The notes: generated by a model from the letters alone, not told the origin. Counted from the stretch's first letter, positions 38,222-46,150 are shown. The stretch: DNA of 64,000 nucleotides from Aromatoleum buckelii (GCF_012910785.2 NZ_WTVH02000010.1:1798001-1862000), one strand, 5' to 3'. Numbers and translations are program-made.

Positions 38222-38761
38222 ATGAGTCCTGTCCGTTTCGTGCCCCTGCTGGCCGTCTTCATCGCCGCGACATCCTGGTCGGCGCCCCCCCTTACCAGCC
38301 GGCCGCCCACTGTCATCCACGACGCCGGTGGCGTACCGCTCGCACCTTACTTCGAGCCGTTCGCTGACGACGCCGACAAGGGGGCCCGCGAGCCCGTCCG
38401 CCAGCCGCCGGCGCAACCACCGCCTCCGCAGCTCTTCCCGGTCGCCTCAGCCCGCGGGGGGCCCGGCCGGCTGCTGCAGAACCCGATGCCAAGCAAGTTG
38501 CCGGGCGGGCCGGGACAACCCATCTTCATCGTCGGCGACGACGCGGCCTCCGTCGACTGGCTGCAACGCAACGCGGACGCATTGCAGCGGATGGGCGCCC
38601 GGGGAATCGTTGCGTCGGTGCGCACCCCGGAGGATTTTCTGCGCCTGCGGGGCTTGGTCGACCTGCACATGACGCCCATGTCGCCCGATGCGCTCCTCGA
38701 AGCGGCCGGGATCCACGTTTGGCCCGTCCTCATCGGCGCCGATGGGACGATTTCCCAGTAA
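38222..38761 (+). CDS. ICE protein, PFL_4695 family (TIGR03765), displaced
   Basis: This protein of about 179 residues has a signal (FVPLLAVFIAATSWSAPP), VIHDAGGVPLAPYFEPF, a Pro-rich linker and the conserved end IFIVGDDAASVDWLQRNADALQRMGARGIVASVRTPEDF...LLEAAGIHVWPVLIGADGTI. This matches TIGR03765. In PFGI-1-like elements the gene lies between the lytic transglycosylase and traD, about 17.5 kb upstream, so the order differs here. An upstream GTG at 38210 is an alternative start. Confidence 0.8.
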   Translation: MSPVRFVPLLAVFIAATSWSAPPLTSRPPTVIHDAGGVPLAPYFEPFADDADKGAREPVRQPPAQPPPPQLFPVASARGGPGRLLQNPMPSKLPGGPGQPIFIVGDDAASVDWLQRNADALQRMGARGIVASVRTPEDFLRLRGLVDLHMTPMSPDALLEAAGIHVWPVLIGADGTISQ

Positions 38762-38771
38762 GAGGCACGTG

Positions 38772-39332
38772 ATGAGCCAGAGAAGCATCCGCGCCCATCG
38801 GCTTGCGATCGCACTTGCCCTCGCCTACTCGGGCGCATCGCCCGCCACGGATCCGTCGCACGGCGAACTCGGACCCCTCGCTGCCGCGCTCTTCGCCACG
38901 GTGCCGCCTGCGGCATTGTCCCAAGCGGACCGGCGCGAGATCGCCGCCCTCACGCCCCTCGCCCTGCGCGACGGCATCGTCGTGAGCAGCCTCCTCGGCT
39001 GCGAAACGGCGATGCACCCCGAGGTGACAGTCGAAGACCTGAACGGCGACGGCGTCTCAGAGGTCTTCGTCGTCGCCGGCAATTCCTGCACGTCGGGGAT
39101 GACGGGCAGCAGCATCTGGCTGTTCGCCAAACGCCTCGACGGGCGCTGGAGCCAGCGCCTCGACGTCACGGGGGTCGCCTACCGCGTGCTCCCAACAACG
39201 ACCCAAGGATGGCGAGACCTGGCCATAGGCGGCCGGGGATCGTGCCACGGCGTATGGCGCTTCGCCGCGGACAATAAGTACCGGTACGTTCGCTCCGTCA
39301 AGCCCGACGGGACCGCGTGCCCGGGCCAATAG
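38772..39332 (+). CDS. Secreted protein with a VCBS/dockerin-like calcium motif
   Basis: This 186-residue protein has a signal sequence (RLAIALALAYSGASPA), a helical part and a motif VEDLNGDGVSEVFVVAGNS of the kind found in FG-GAP, VCBS and dockerin calcium loops (DxNxDG). Two further beta stretches include VAYRVLPTTTQGWRDLAIGG. It sits in the transfer operon, 10 bp before the next gene. It may be a surface or periplasmic accessory; the function is unknown. Confidence 0.62.
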   Translation: MSQRSIRAHRLAIALALAYSGASPATDPSHGELGPLAAALFATVPPAALSQADRREIAALTPLALRDGIVVSSLLGCETAMHPEVTVEDLNGDGVSEVFVVAGNSCTSGMTGSSIWLFAKRLDGRWSQRLDVTGVAYRVLPTTTQGWRDLAIGGRGSCHGVWRFAADNKYRYVRSVKPDGTACPGQ

Positions 39333-39342
39333 GAGGCGTGGA

Positions 39343-40260
39343 ATGAACGTCCACATTCGGCTCGCTCTCGTCCTGTTTCTGCTGGCCGGCCTGGTCTGGG
39401 CCGGCGTGACATACACCGATTTCCTCAAAGCCCTGGGGCAACGCGAGAGCAGCATGAACCCGGAGGTCATCAACCAGGTCGGTTACGTCGGCCTCTTCCA
39501 GTTCGGCGAGGCCGCTCTGCAGGACGTAGGCCTATACGCGGGCGACGGCACACCGAAGAGCAACGACTGGGCAGGCACCTTCAGCGGCAAGTACGGCGTC
39601 AATTCACTGGCTGACCTCCTCGCGAATCCCGACGCTCAGATCCAGGCGGTGTCCGCTTACCACCAGCAGGCGTGGAACACCCTCACGAAGGCCTATGGTG
39701 CCGAAAGATACCTGGGGACGACGATCAACGGCATCCCGATCACCGCGTCGGGTCTCGTCGCCGCGGCACACCTCGTAGGCGCCGGCACCGTCGGGGAATG
39801 GTTGAAGTCGGGCGGCACGACGGATCCGGCCGACGGCAACGGCACCAGACTCGTCTCATACCTGGGGCAGTTTGCCGGCTATACGCTGGTCTTCGCGCCC
39901 CCGAGCTACGCCGAGGTGCTCGCGGGCGCCCCTTCGGGCGGTTCACCCGGCGGCTATGTCCCTAGTCCTGCCCCCTTAAGGCCGTCAGCCGGGACAGGCT
40001 CCGCCACCCTACTCAAGGGCAGCAGCTTCGGCTACACCTCAGCCGCCCAAGGTTTCTTCGGCGCCACTGGGTATCACATGGAGCAGGTCCGTCAACTACT
40101 GGTCGGAATTGCCGCAATGACCCTCGTTACCTGGCTCGCATGGCTCGTCGTCGCCAAGTGGCGCGGTCTATCGGAGGGATTTGATACAAGACGGGACCTT
40201 GCGCTCGATATCGGTCGGGCTATCGTTCTGACATGGATTGTGCTGCTCATCATGATGTAA
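39343..40260 (+). CDS. Lysozyme-like muralytic protein fused to a membrane-helix tail
   Basis: This 305-residue protein has a signal helix (LALVLFLLAGLVWAGVTY), then FLKALGQRESSMNPEVINQVGYVGLFQFGEAAL, which has the Glu and GLFQF pattern of lysozyme-like/transglycosylase folds, and AVSAYHQQAWNTLTKAYG. A Gly/Pro/Ser linker leads to a C-terminal pair of helices (LLVGIAAMTLVTWLAWLVVAKWRG, GRAIVLTWIVLLIMM). The tail resembles the small TIGR03758-type membrane protein. It would be a membrane-tethered cell-wall enzyme, the second in this operon. Confidence 0.72.
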   Translation: MNVHIRLALVLFLLAGLVWAGVTYTDFLKALGQRESSMNPEVINQVGYVGLFQFGEAALQDVGLYAGDGTPKSNDWAGTFSGKYGVNSLADLLANPDAQIQAVSAYHQQAWNTLTKAYGAERYLGTTINGIPITASGLVAAAHLVGAGTVGEWLKSGGTTDPADGNGTRLVSYLGQFAGYTLVFAPPSYAEVLAGAPSGGSPGGYVPSPAPLRPSAGTGSATLLKGSSFGYTSAAQGFFGATGYHMEQVRQLLVGIAAMTLVTWLAWLVVAKWRGLSEGFDTRRDLALDIGRAIVLTWIVLLIMM

Positions 40261-40286
40261 GTCTGATGACTCCCGTGGAGGCGATG

Positions 40287-40919
40287 ATGAAACGGACGCC
40301 ATACCTGGCCGCCCTCCTTCTGGCGGCATCCCTGCAGCCCGCCCGCGCGGACGTGCTCGACGGCCTGATCTTCGGGGCCAAGTGCATGGGCGCGGCCGAT
40401 CGCAAGGCCTGCGAGGAGCAAGCCAAACGCGATGCCGAGGATACGCGGGAGCGGATACGCCAGCAGCCGGACCCGAGCCACCGGCCCCTGACGGATCTTG
40501 ACTCGCCCGACGATACGCTCGGCAAGAAGATCTATCGGAACTGGCGCAAGAACTTGGAATGCCATCCATATTCTGCACGCACCGTGCGCGACGTCGATTC
40601 GACTTATGCGCGGGTAATGAGCCGGTACAGCTTTGTTACCCCGAACCAAGCCAAGGTTCAATCAGGAACCGGCGAGGCGGGGCTTTACATCGCGGGTTAT
40701 CTTCATGAGACCAACCCTGGCGCCCTCTACCGCCTCGAACAGGTGGTGCATTCGCCCGACGTGGCCAACGGCCGGCGCCAGTACAAGCTGCGGCTCGACC
40801 TCGGCCGCGACGGCTCCGGCACCCGTGTCACCGGCCAGTACTGTGTGACCACCGACGATCCGACCGGCTGGCGCGATTTGCCGGACCAGGTGCTCAAAAG
40901 CCTCAACAACACTTTCTAG
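40287..40919 (+). CDS. Secreted ICE protein of unknown function
   Basis: This protein of about 210 residues has a signal (RTPYLAALLLAASLQPARA), a Cys pair (KCMGAADRKACEEQAKRD), a charged helical stretch and a beta-rich C-terminal half (YARVMSRYSFVTPNQ, GLYIAGYLHE, YKLRLDLGRDGSGTRVTGQYCVTTDD). I recognise no family. GGAGGCG lies 5 bp before the ATG at 40287, which decides between two adjacent ATGs. Confidence 0.6.
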   Translation: MKRTPYLAALLLAASLQPARADVLDGLIFGAKCMGAADRKACEEQAKRDAEDTRERIRQQPDPSHRPLTDLDSPDDTLGKKIYRNWRKNLECHPYSARTVRDVDSTYARVMSRYSFVTPNQAKVQSGTGEAGLYIAGYLHETNPGALYRLEQVVHSPDVANGRRQYKLRLDLGRDGSGTRVTGQYCVTTDDPTGWRDLPDQVLKSLNNTF

Positions 40920-40934
40920 CCACGGGGATCAACA

Positions 40935-41144
40935 ATGCTCGACGACGAACGTCCCTGCCCACACTGCCGAGGCGCCCGCGAAGTCCGCGCCCAGGTTGAA
41001 CGCCCGTGCCGCAGCTGCGGCGGCAGCGGTCGTGAGCGCCGCTCGTACGACGACGAACCTTGCCACACCTGCGGCGGCCGCGGCATGGAATCCGCATCCG
41101 AGTTCCAGCTTTGCACTGGGTGTAACGGACGGGGGTATGTTTGA
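40935..41144 (+). CDS. 69-residue zinc-ribbon protein with four DnaJ-type CxxCxGxG-like motifs
   Basis: The whole protein is a cysteine-rich domain of the DnaJ kind: CPHCRGAREV, CRSCGGSGRE, CHTCGGRGME and CTGCNGRGYV, evenly spaced. It should bind two zinc ions. DnaJ uses such a domain with a J domain, which is absent here. A stand-alone copy at the end of a transfer operon may act as a redox chaperone or protein-binding adaptor; this is inferred. Confidence 0.72.
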   Translation: MLDDERPCPHCRGAREVRAQVERPCRSCGGSGRERRSYDDEPCHTCGGRGMESASEFQLCTGCNGRGYV

Positions 41145-41250
41145 AACGGGGTCGGCGTCGGCGAGCATCGAATCGGGCGATTGCGAGCATGACCAACTGC
41201 GCCTAGGATAAGTGCAGCTGACGAGCCGTTCGCGGCCCTATTGAATCCGG

Positions 41251-41363
41251 TTAGCCCCTGACACCGGAACGGCTTTCGAGCCCGGGGTTCTGTTCAGTTT
41301 CATTTTTTCCCGTGGGGAGTCCTTCCCCCACGCGGAGACGGCTCTCCATGTCTTTCCAAGGAG
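41251..41363 (+). ncRNA. radC-motif-like RNA leader, copy 1
   Basis: The leader of the radC gene contains TTAGCCCCTGACACCGGAA and GAGCCCGGGGTT, then an A/T-rich stretch and a hairpin (CGTGGGGA...TCCCCCACG, about 41311-41332). The core is repeated at 44445-44513. The radC RNA motif is a known candidate structured RNA found upstream of radC and other DNA-related genes in mobile elements; its ligand or role is not established. Confidence 0.65.
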
Positions 41364-41369
41364 ATGCCG

Positions 41370-41951
41370 ATGTTCCACTTCCATTCGACAACATTGTCTG
41401 ACGCAGCCCTGCTCGAGCGCTTCTTCGGCCAGGAGGCCGAAGACGTGTGGGAGCGCTGCGGCTCCTGGGCCAAGGTTCTCGAGATCGCGCGGGATCCGCG
41501 CACGGAGCCCTGGCATGCCCTCGCGAATGCACTGGAGATCCTGCAGCGTGGCTTGAGCGAAGACTTGGCGGAGCGCGATGCGCTCGATGCCCCCGAGACC
41601 GTGCGCGCGTTTCTCCGCACCTTCTTCATGGGTCGCCCCTATGAGATCTTCGTCGTGTTGTACCTGGACGCCCGCAACCGCCTCCTCCATGCGGAGGAAG
41701 CCTTCCGTGGCACCTTGACGCAGACCAGCGTCTATCCGCGCGAAATCGTGCGCCGAGCGCTCGAGCTTCGTGCGGCCGCAGTGATCTTCTCGCACCAGCA
41801 CCCGTCGGGCGCATGTGAGCCTTCGATCGCCGACGAGTTCCTGACTCGGCAATTGAAGGAAGCACTCGCCATGGTCGACGTGAAGGTGCTCGACCACTTC
41901 GTCATCGCCGGCGCTGCGGACGTATCTTTTGCCCAGCGCGGGCTCCTGTAG
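41370..41951 (+). CDS. radC: RadC/JAB-domain protein
   Basis: This 193-residue protein has the MPN/JAMM-like RadC domain: VVLYLDARNRLLHAEEAFRGTLTQTSVYPREIVRRALELRAAAVIFSHQHPSGACEPSIADEFLTRQL. The metal motif reads SHQHPSG rather than the usual HNHPSG. RadC-like proteins are common on ICEs; despite the name their function is unknown. AAGGAG abuts an ATG at 41364 but sits 6 bp before the ATG at 41370, so the latter is preferred. Confidence 0.85.
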   Translation: MFHFHSTTLSDAALLERFFGQEAEDVWERCGSWAKVLEIARDPRTEPWHALANALEILQRGLSEDLAERDALDAPETVRAFLRTFFMGRPYEIFVVLYLDARNRLLHAEEAFRGTLTQTSVYPREIVRRALELRAAAVIFSHQHPSGACEPSIADEFLTRQLKEALAMVDVKVLDHFVIAGAADVSFAQRGLL

Positions 41952-41964
41952 TCCTGCCAATCCT

Positions 41965-41985
41965 GCGGCCCCTCTGTGGGGCCGC
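41965..41985 (+). terminator. Hairpin downstream of radC
   Basis: GCGGCCCC (41965-41972) and GGGGCCGC (41978-41985) form a perfect 8-bp stem with a 5-base loop, 14 bp after the stop codon. A T tract is missing (CTTCATCCC follows), so it may be an imperfect or Rho-assisted terminator. Confidence 0.5.
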
Positions 41986-42591
41986 CTTCATCCCGTACCG
42001 CAGAGGTACTACGTCGAAAGCGCCACTGCAGCCGTGGCGTCGATCCGTCCAGGGAAATCGCCTGAAATTCCCCTGGACTTGCCAAACCGCGATCTGGCCG
42101 GTATTTTTGTGTCGTCTCCACGGCGCCATGCCGTCTCTCGAGACCCGGCGGGGAACGCCCTCGCTCTCTCGCTTCGCGCGACACTCGCTCACTCCCTTGC
42201 TCGTAGACCGGCGCTTCTCGCCGCTCTGACCTCGACTCGTCCCGACTCCCCGCCCGCCGCGGATGCAACCGCCATCGGCCGCGCCATGGCACGCATCGAC
42301 CATCCGGACCACGAACAACAGCGAGGAAGCACATGAAGGAATCACAGGAAGCATGTCCCAGGCGCCGAATCGGCGGCCTGATCGGCGCCGGACAGGACTC
42401 GCGCGACAGCACGATGCCCCTGCCACATCAGCATCGAGGATGTCGCACGAGCCTCGACGTGGCGCGGAAAATGAGGGTGGGCATTCTGGCGTAGCTCCCA
42501 TGGGGAGTGTCAGTGCGACCTGTTGCGCGTCGATCAAGAGGTGTCGCCGTGTTCCTCGATCTGCAACCTATGCGAGTGAGGTAGCGTCGTC
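41986..42591. other. Intergenic stretch before the HTH replication-type gene
   Basis: No convincing long gene. A 53-codon frame at 42333-42494 has a GAGGAAGC ribosome binding site and is listed separately. A palindrome CTCCCATGGGGAG at 42495-42507 repeats the CCCATGGG core found inside the next gene. Confidence 0.4.
42333..42494 (+). CDS. Possible 53-residue small protein
   Basis: The frame MKESQEACPRRRIGGLIGAG... is preceded by GCGAGGAAGCAC, a good ribosome binding site. The peptide is basic and has no recognisable motif. It could be a leader peptide or chance frame. Confidence 0.3.
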   Translation: MKESQEACPRRRIGGLIGAGQDSRDSTMPLPHQHRGCRTSLDVARKMRVGILA

Positions 42592-43554
42592 ATGAGCATC
42601 AAGGTCATGTCGCTCGTGTGGGAAGGGTTCCCTGCATCCGGAAGCGAGATGCTGGCAATGCTCGCTCTCGCCGACTGGTGCAACGACGAGGGCGGAAGTC
42701 TCCACCCGTCGATGAAAGCTGTTGCGGAAAAGATCCGTGTTTCGGAAAAGCAGGCCCGTCGGATCATCCACGCCTTTGAAGAAACGGGATACCTCAAGGT
42801 GGTCGGGAATGCCAATGGTGGCGCGCCCGGCACCACCAAGCAGTACCAGCTCAACGTCGTGAAGCTCAAGGCGCTGGCGGACGAGGCGGCAGCCCAAAAG
42901 ACGGCTCCCGTCGATGTCACCCCTCCCGCCAGCGTCACCCCTCCCATGCGTGTCACCCCTCCCTTCGATGTCACCCCTCCCACCCATGGGAGGGGACGGC
43001 TCCCACCCATGGGAGGAGAGGGCTCCCATGGGTGTCCCGAGACGCCTCCCACCGGTGGGAGCCAAACCACCAGTGAACCACCAATGAACCACCAGTTAAC
43101 CGTCAGGGGGACGGCGGCACCTGCAGAGCCAGAACTCCCCTTTGCTGTCGCCAAGGCGCCAGCCCCCCAGCAGGCCCAGGCCCCGCCGGGCGAGACGGCG
43201 CTGCAGGCCGCCTGCCGGGCGACCTGGGCAGCCTACCGGCAAGCCTATGCAGACCGCTACGGTGCCGCCCCGGTGCGTAACCAGAAGGTCAGCTCCCAGG
43301 TGAAGCAGTTCGTGCAGCGCATCGGCTACGAGGAATCGCCCCTGGTTGCCGCGTGGTTCGTGCAGCACCCGGGGAGCTACTACGTCGGGCGCATGCACGA
43401 CTTGGGCTGCTTGCTGAGCGACGCCGAGAAGCTGCACACCGAGTGGGTGACGGGAAGGGTCATGACCGCCGGCAAGGCCCGCCAGTCCGACAGAACCGGC
43501 ACGACCATGGCCGCACTCGCCGAGGTGCTGGCCGAGCGAGGAGAGTCGCTGTGA
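42592..43554 (+). CDS. Winged-helix replication-type protein with embedded repeats
   Basis: This 320-residue protein has an N-terminal HTH domain of the kind found in phage and plasmid replication proteins: MLAMLALADWCNDEGGSLHPSMKAVAEKIRVSEKQARRIIHAFEETGYLKVV. Four repeats of VTPP then encode a linker, and a C-terminal region has WAAYRQAYADRYGAAPVRNQKVSSQVKQFVQRIG. Phage O-like initiators often carry the origin inside their own coding sequence, and the DNA here is rich in 18-bp repeats and CCCATGGG palindromes. The stop overlaps the GTG of the next gene. Confidence 0.65.
   Translation: MSIKVMSLVWEGFPASGSEMLAMLALADWCNDEGGSLHPSMKAVAEKIRVSEKQARRIIHAFEETGYLKVVGNANGGAPGTTKQYQLNVVKLKALADEAAAQKTAPVDVTPPASVTPPMRVTPPFDVTPPTHGRGRLPPMGGEGSHGCPETPPTGGSQTTSEPPMNHQLTVRGTAAPAEPELPFAVAKAPAPQQAQAPPGETALQAACRATWAAYRQAYADRYGAAPVRNQKVSSQVKQFVQRIGYEESPLVAAWFVQHPGSYYVGRMHDLGCLLSDAEKLHTEWVTGRVMTAGKARQSDRTGTTMAALAEVLAERGESL
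42913..43061. repeat. Iteron-like array: four 18-bp repeats and CCCATGGG palindromes
   Basis: Four tandem units with core GTCACCCCTCCC start at 42913, 42931, 42949 and 42967. They are followed by CCCATGGG at 42983, 43006 and 43025 within larger CTCCCACCCATGGGAG-like blocks, and by the 16-bp palindrome CTCCCACCGGTGGGAG at 43046-43061. The array lies inside the HTH protein gene and resembles a replication origin; as coding DNA it makes a flexible VTPP linker. Confidence 0.65.
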
Positions 43555-44375
43555 GCGCAAACATACTGAAGGCCATCGCCGTGACGGCCGAACTGACCGG
43601 TATCGAGCTTTCGACGGTGGCGCTGAAGGCCATGGATGCGGACCTGTCCGCCTACCCGGAGGCCGACGTGCTGCACGCCCTGGACCGTTGCCGCAAGGAG
43701 CTGAAGGGCCGCCTGACGCTATCGGCCGTACTCGAGCGGGTCGCGGAGCTCGATGGCCGCCTTGGCGCGGAGGAGGCGTGGGCGACCGCGCTTTCCGCGG
43801 ACGACGAAGCGGCGACCGTGGTGTGGACCGACGAGATCGTCCAGGCACTGGCGGTGGCCAAACCGCTCCTCGATGCCCGGGACAAAGTGGCCGCACGCAT
43901 GGCTTTCTGCCAAGCCTATGAACGTCTGGTGCGTCAGGCGCGCGAGGTGAAGGTGCCGTGCCATTGGTGTGCGTCGCTTGGCCATGACCCGGGCCGGCGC
44001 GCGGAGGCCCTCGCGGCGGCGGTCGAGGCGGGCCGGCTCACGCATGCAGCCGTCCAGCCCCTGCTGCCCGCCCCGGCGGAGAGCGATGCGGTGGTCGCGG
44101 CGCTCATCGGCGGCGACGACGCGAAACTGCTCGCCCACGTTCCAAAGGATGGCCGCGAGACCGCGTTGCAAAACCTCCAGTGGCTCCGCGCCCACCTCGC
44201 CGAACGGGAAACCCGGGCAGCGGCGCGTGAGGCGCAGCGCGCGACCGATGAGCGAGGGCAGCAGGCGGCCGTGGAGGCGCGCAAGGCCAGCATGTTCCGC
44301 GCCGTGCAGGAGCGCATGAACGACACGGCTTCGACGGACGACCGCCCTCTCCCAAAGACCTTGCTTGTTCCTTGA
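43551..44375 (+). CDS. Partner of the HTH protein, function unknown
   Basis: This 274-residue protein uses a GTG that overlaps the HTH gene stop (GTGA), so the two are coupled. It is mostly helical with a small Cys pair (VPCHWCASLGHDPG) and a charged C-terminal helix (AAREAQRATDERGQQAAVEARKASMFRAVQERM). The pair layout recalls phage replication O/P-type genes, but no ATPase or loader motif is visible. A role in ICE replication is possible. Confidence 0.55.
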   Translation: MSANILKAIAVTAELTGIELSTVALKAMDADLSAYPEADVLHALDRCRKELKGRLTLSAVLERVAELDGRLGAEEAWATALSADDEAATVVWTDEIVQALAVAKPLLDARDKVAARMAFCQAYERLVRQAREVKVPCHWCASLGHDPGRRAEALAAAVEAGRLTHAAVQPLLPAPAESDAVVAALIGGDDAKLLAHVPKDGRETALQNLQWLRAHLAERETRAAAREAQRATDERGQQAAVEARKASMFRAVQERMNDTASTDDRPLPKTLLVP

Positions 44376-44444
44376 ATGCCAACTTGGCATGAACCAGAAT
44401 ACAAAAACATTCTCAAGCGGCGGCTCCTCGCAGCCGCGCGACCT

Positions 44445-44513
44445 GTCAGCCCCTGAAACAGGTACGGCGTCAGCCCGGGGTTTTCGTCCAGGTTGCATTC
44501 AATTTCCCCCTTC
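44445..44513 (+). ncRNA. radC-motif-like RNA leader, copy 2
   Basis: The stretch GTCAGCCCCTGAAACAGGTA, then TCAGCCCGGGGTT and a TTGCATTCAATTT segment, matches the radC leader at 41251 in order and spacing. It lies upstream of a small open frame (44587-44820). Two copies about 3.2 kb apart in one element argue for a real structured leader. Confidence 0.6.
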
Positions 44514-44586
44514 GGGATGACCCACGTCCTGGTTCGCGGATCGTGCGTTCTCCCGTCCAGCACTTACCCCTCGACGAGATCGCCAA

Positions 44587-44820
44587 ATGTGGCACGACGA
44601 ACCCGTGGACAGGCCGGGACAGGATCCCCAAGCCTGCCTTCCATTCGCCCAACGGGAGGACCGTTTTCGCGAACGCATCGCACATTATCAGGAGCTGCTG
44701 CTCGTCTTTCCCGGCTCCGCTTACCTTGCAAACGAGCTCGCCAACTACCAGAGCTGGTTCCGCGAGCATCTCTTGCTGCGCACCACCGGCGCTATCGCCG
44801 ATGAAGCGCTACCGTTCTGA
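44587..44820 (+). CDS. Possible 77-residue protein downstream of the radC-like leader
   Basis: The frame MWHDEPVDRPGQDPQACLPFAQREDRFRERIAHYQELLLVFPGSAYLANELANYQSWFREHLLLRTTGAIADEALPF looks like a small helical protein with aromatic residues. It ends just before an 11-bp stem hairpin, which supports a transcript ending there. No family is recognised and the ribosome binding site is weak. Confidence 0.45.
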   Translation: MWHDEPVDRPGQDPQACLPFAQREDRFRERIAHYQELLLVFPGSAYLANELANYQSWFREHLLLRTTGAIADEALPF

Positions 44821-44829
44821 CTGGAAAGC

Positions 44830-44859
44830 AGCGTTCCGGGTGAGTGAGCCCGGAACGCT
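44830..44859 (+). terminator. Strong hairpin after the small gene
   Basis: AGCGTTCCGGG (44830-44840) and CCCGGAACGCT (44849-44859) are exact complements with an 8-base loop. No T tract follows, so termination is inferred from stem strength and position. Confidence 0.5.
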
Positions 44860-45250
44860 CGACACTACCCACGCGGCCGACACGCCGTGACAATGCCTTG
44901 CGAATAGTCGACCGACGCACTATCGTAAATCGGTCCCCTCGACAATTTCTGCGCTCGATCCCCTCGCTCAGCGACGCCCCTTCGATCACCGTTCGAAGCA
45001 GCTTCGCGCCTTGCCTTCCCTTCGCTGTTGTCTGAGCGACCCACCCATGCGGGTTGCCTCGTCTCGTCAGATCTCTTGCAGCCGGCGCATGCCGGCGCAC
45101 TGTCCAGGCCTTGCGCGCCTGGCCTCGCTCCGCTTTCGCGATCGGTGTCCCCTGCCGCCGCGCCCCGCGCCCGGCTATGACACGTCGAAAAGCCAAAAAC
45201 CACGGCCGAGACACTCTCGGCCACCGGCAACCGAGACACGGAGAGAAACC
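44860..45250. other. Region upstream of the EAL gene
   Basis: I see no supported gene in these 390 bp. It presumably contains the EAL gene promoter; no clear -35/-10 pair or operator stands out. Confidence 0.35.
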
Positions 45251-46150
45251 ATGCACACGACACACAATCCCCCGGAATCCCCGCATCGGTGGAATCGACG
45301 ACGCAGTGCCCGGCCCAGGCGTAGGGTCCATCAGGCCACCGACGCTACGACTCGCTCGCACCTTCACATCGGGCGAGACCTCAGACGCGCCCTCGAGCAT
45401 CAGGAGTTCGTCCTTCACTACCAGCCCGAGATCGACACAGGCACCGGCCGCATGGTGGCGGCCGAGGCACTGATCCGCTGGCTGCACCCGCAGCGTGGCA
45501 TGATCGGCCCCAATACCTTCATCCCCGTCGCGGAACACGTGGGCCTGATCGGCCGGATCGGGCAATGGGTGCTCGAAACCGCGTGTGCGCAACTTCACGC
45601 GTGGCGCGCCGCCGGCCATGATCTGCGAGTCGCGGTTAACTTCTCGGTCGAGCAGTTGCGCCGGCGCGACATCACCGACACCGTCGCCTACACGCTCGAA
45701 CGATTCGACCTCCGGCCAGATGACCTGGTCGTCGAGATCACCGAGAGCATCTGCATGCACGCCCATGACCGCGCGCGGGAGAGTCTCGCCCACCTCGCTC
45801 AGCTGGGTGTACGGCTGGCAATCGACGACTTCGGCACCGGCTACTCGTCGCTGAGCTACCTCAAACGCATGCCGGTCCGCATCCTGAAGATCGACCGAAG
45901 TTTCGTCGTCGATCTCGCCGACGCCGCCGATGCGACCATCGTGCGAAACATCATTTCGCTCGCGCATGAGCTGGATCTGACCGTCATTGTGGAAGGCGTC
46001 GAGACGGCAGATCAACACGAGCTCCTGCGCGTCATGGGCTGCGACGTGGTCCAGGGCTACCTGGTTGGTAAGAGCCTGCCGCCGGCCCTGTTTCACGACG
46101 CTTTCCTCGCGCACCGACGGCACGCGATCGTAGTGCAGAAGCGGGTCTGA
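45251..46150 (+). CDS. EAL-domain cyclic-di-GMP phosphodiesterase
   Basis: This 299-residue soluble protein is a stand-alone EAL domain after a 35-residue basic tail. Catalytic motifs are complete: VAAEALIRWLHP, VAVNFSVEQL, VVEITESI, AIDDFGTGYSSLSYLKRMPVRILKIDRSFV, VEGVET and VQGYLVGKSLP. It should hydrolyse c-di-GMP, which favours motility over biofilm. There is no sensor or GGDEF domain. On a conjugative element it could tune the host's surface behaviour for mating. CGGAGAGAAACC precedes the ATG at 45251. Confidence 0.88.
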   Translation: MHTTHNPPESPHRWNRRRSARPRRRVHQATDATTRSHLHIGRDLRRALEHQEFVLHYQPEIDTGTGRMVAAEALIRWLHPQRGMIGPNTFIPVAEHVGLIGRIGQWVLETACAQLHAWRAAGHDLRVAVNFSVEQLRRRDITDTVAYTLERFDLRPDDLVVEITESICMHAHDRARESLAHLAQLGVRLAIDDFGTGYSSLSYLKRMPVRILKIDRSFVVDLADAADATIVRNIISLAHELDLTVIVEGVETADQHELLRVMGCDVVQGYLVGKSLPPALFHDAFLAHRRHAIVVQKRV

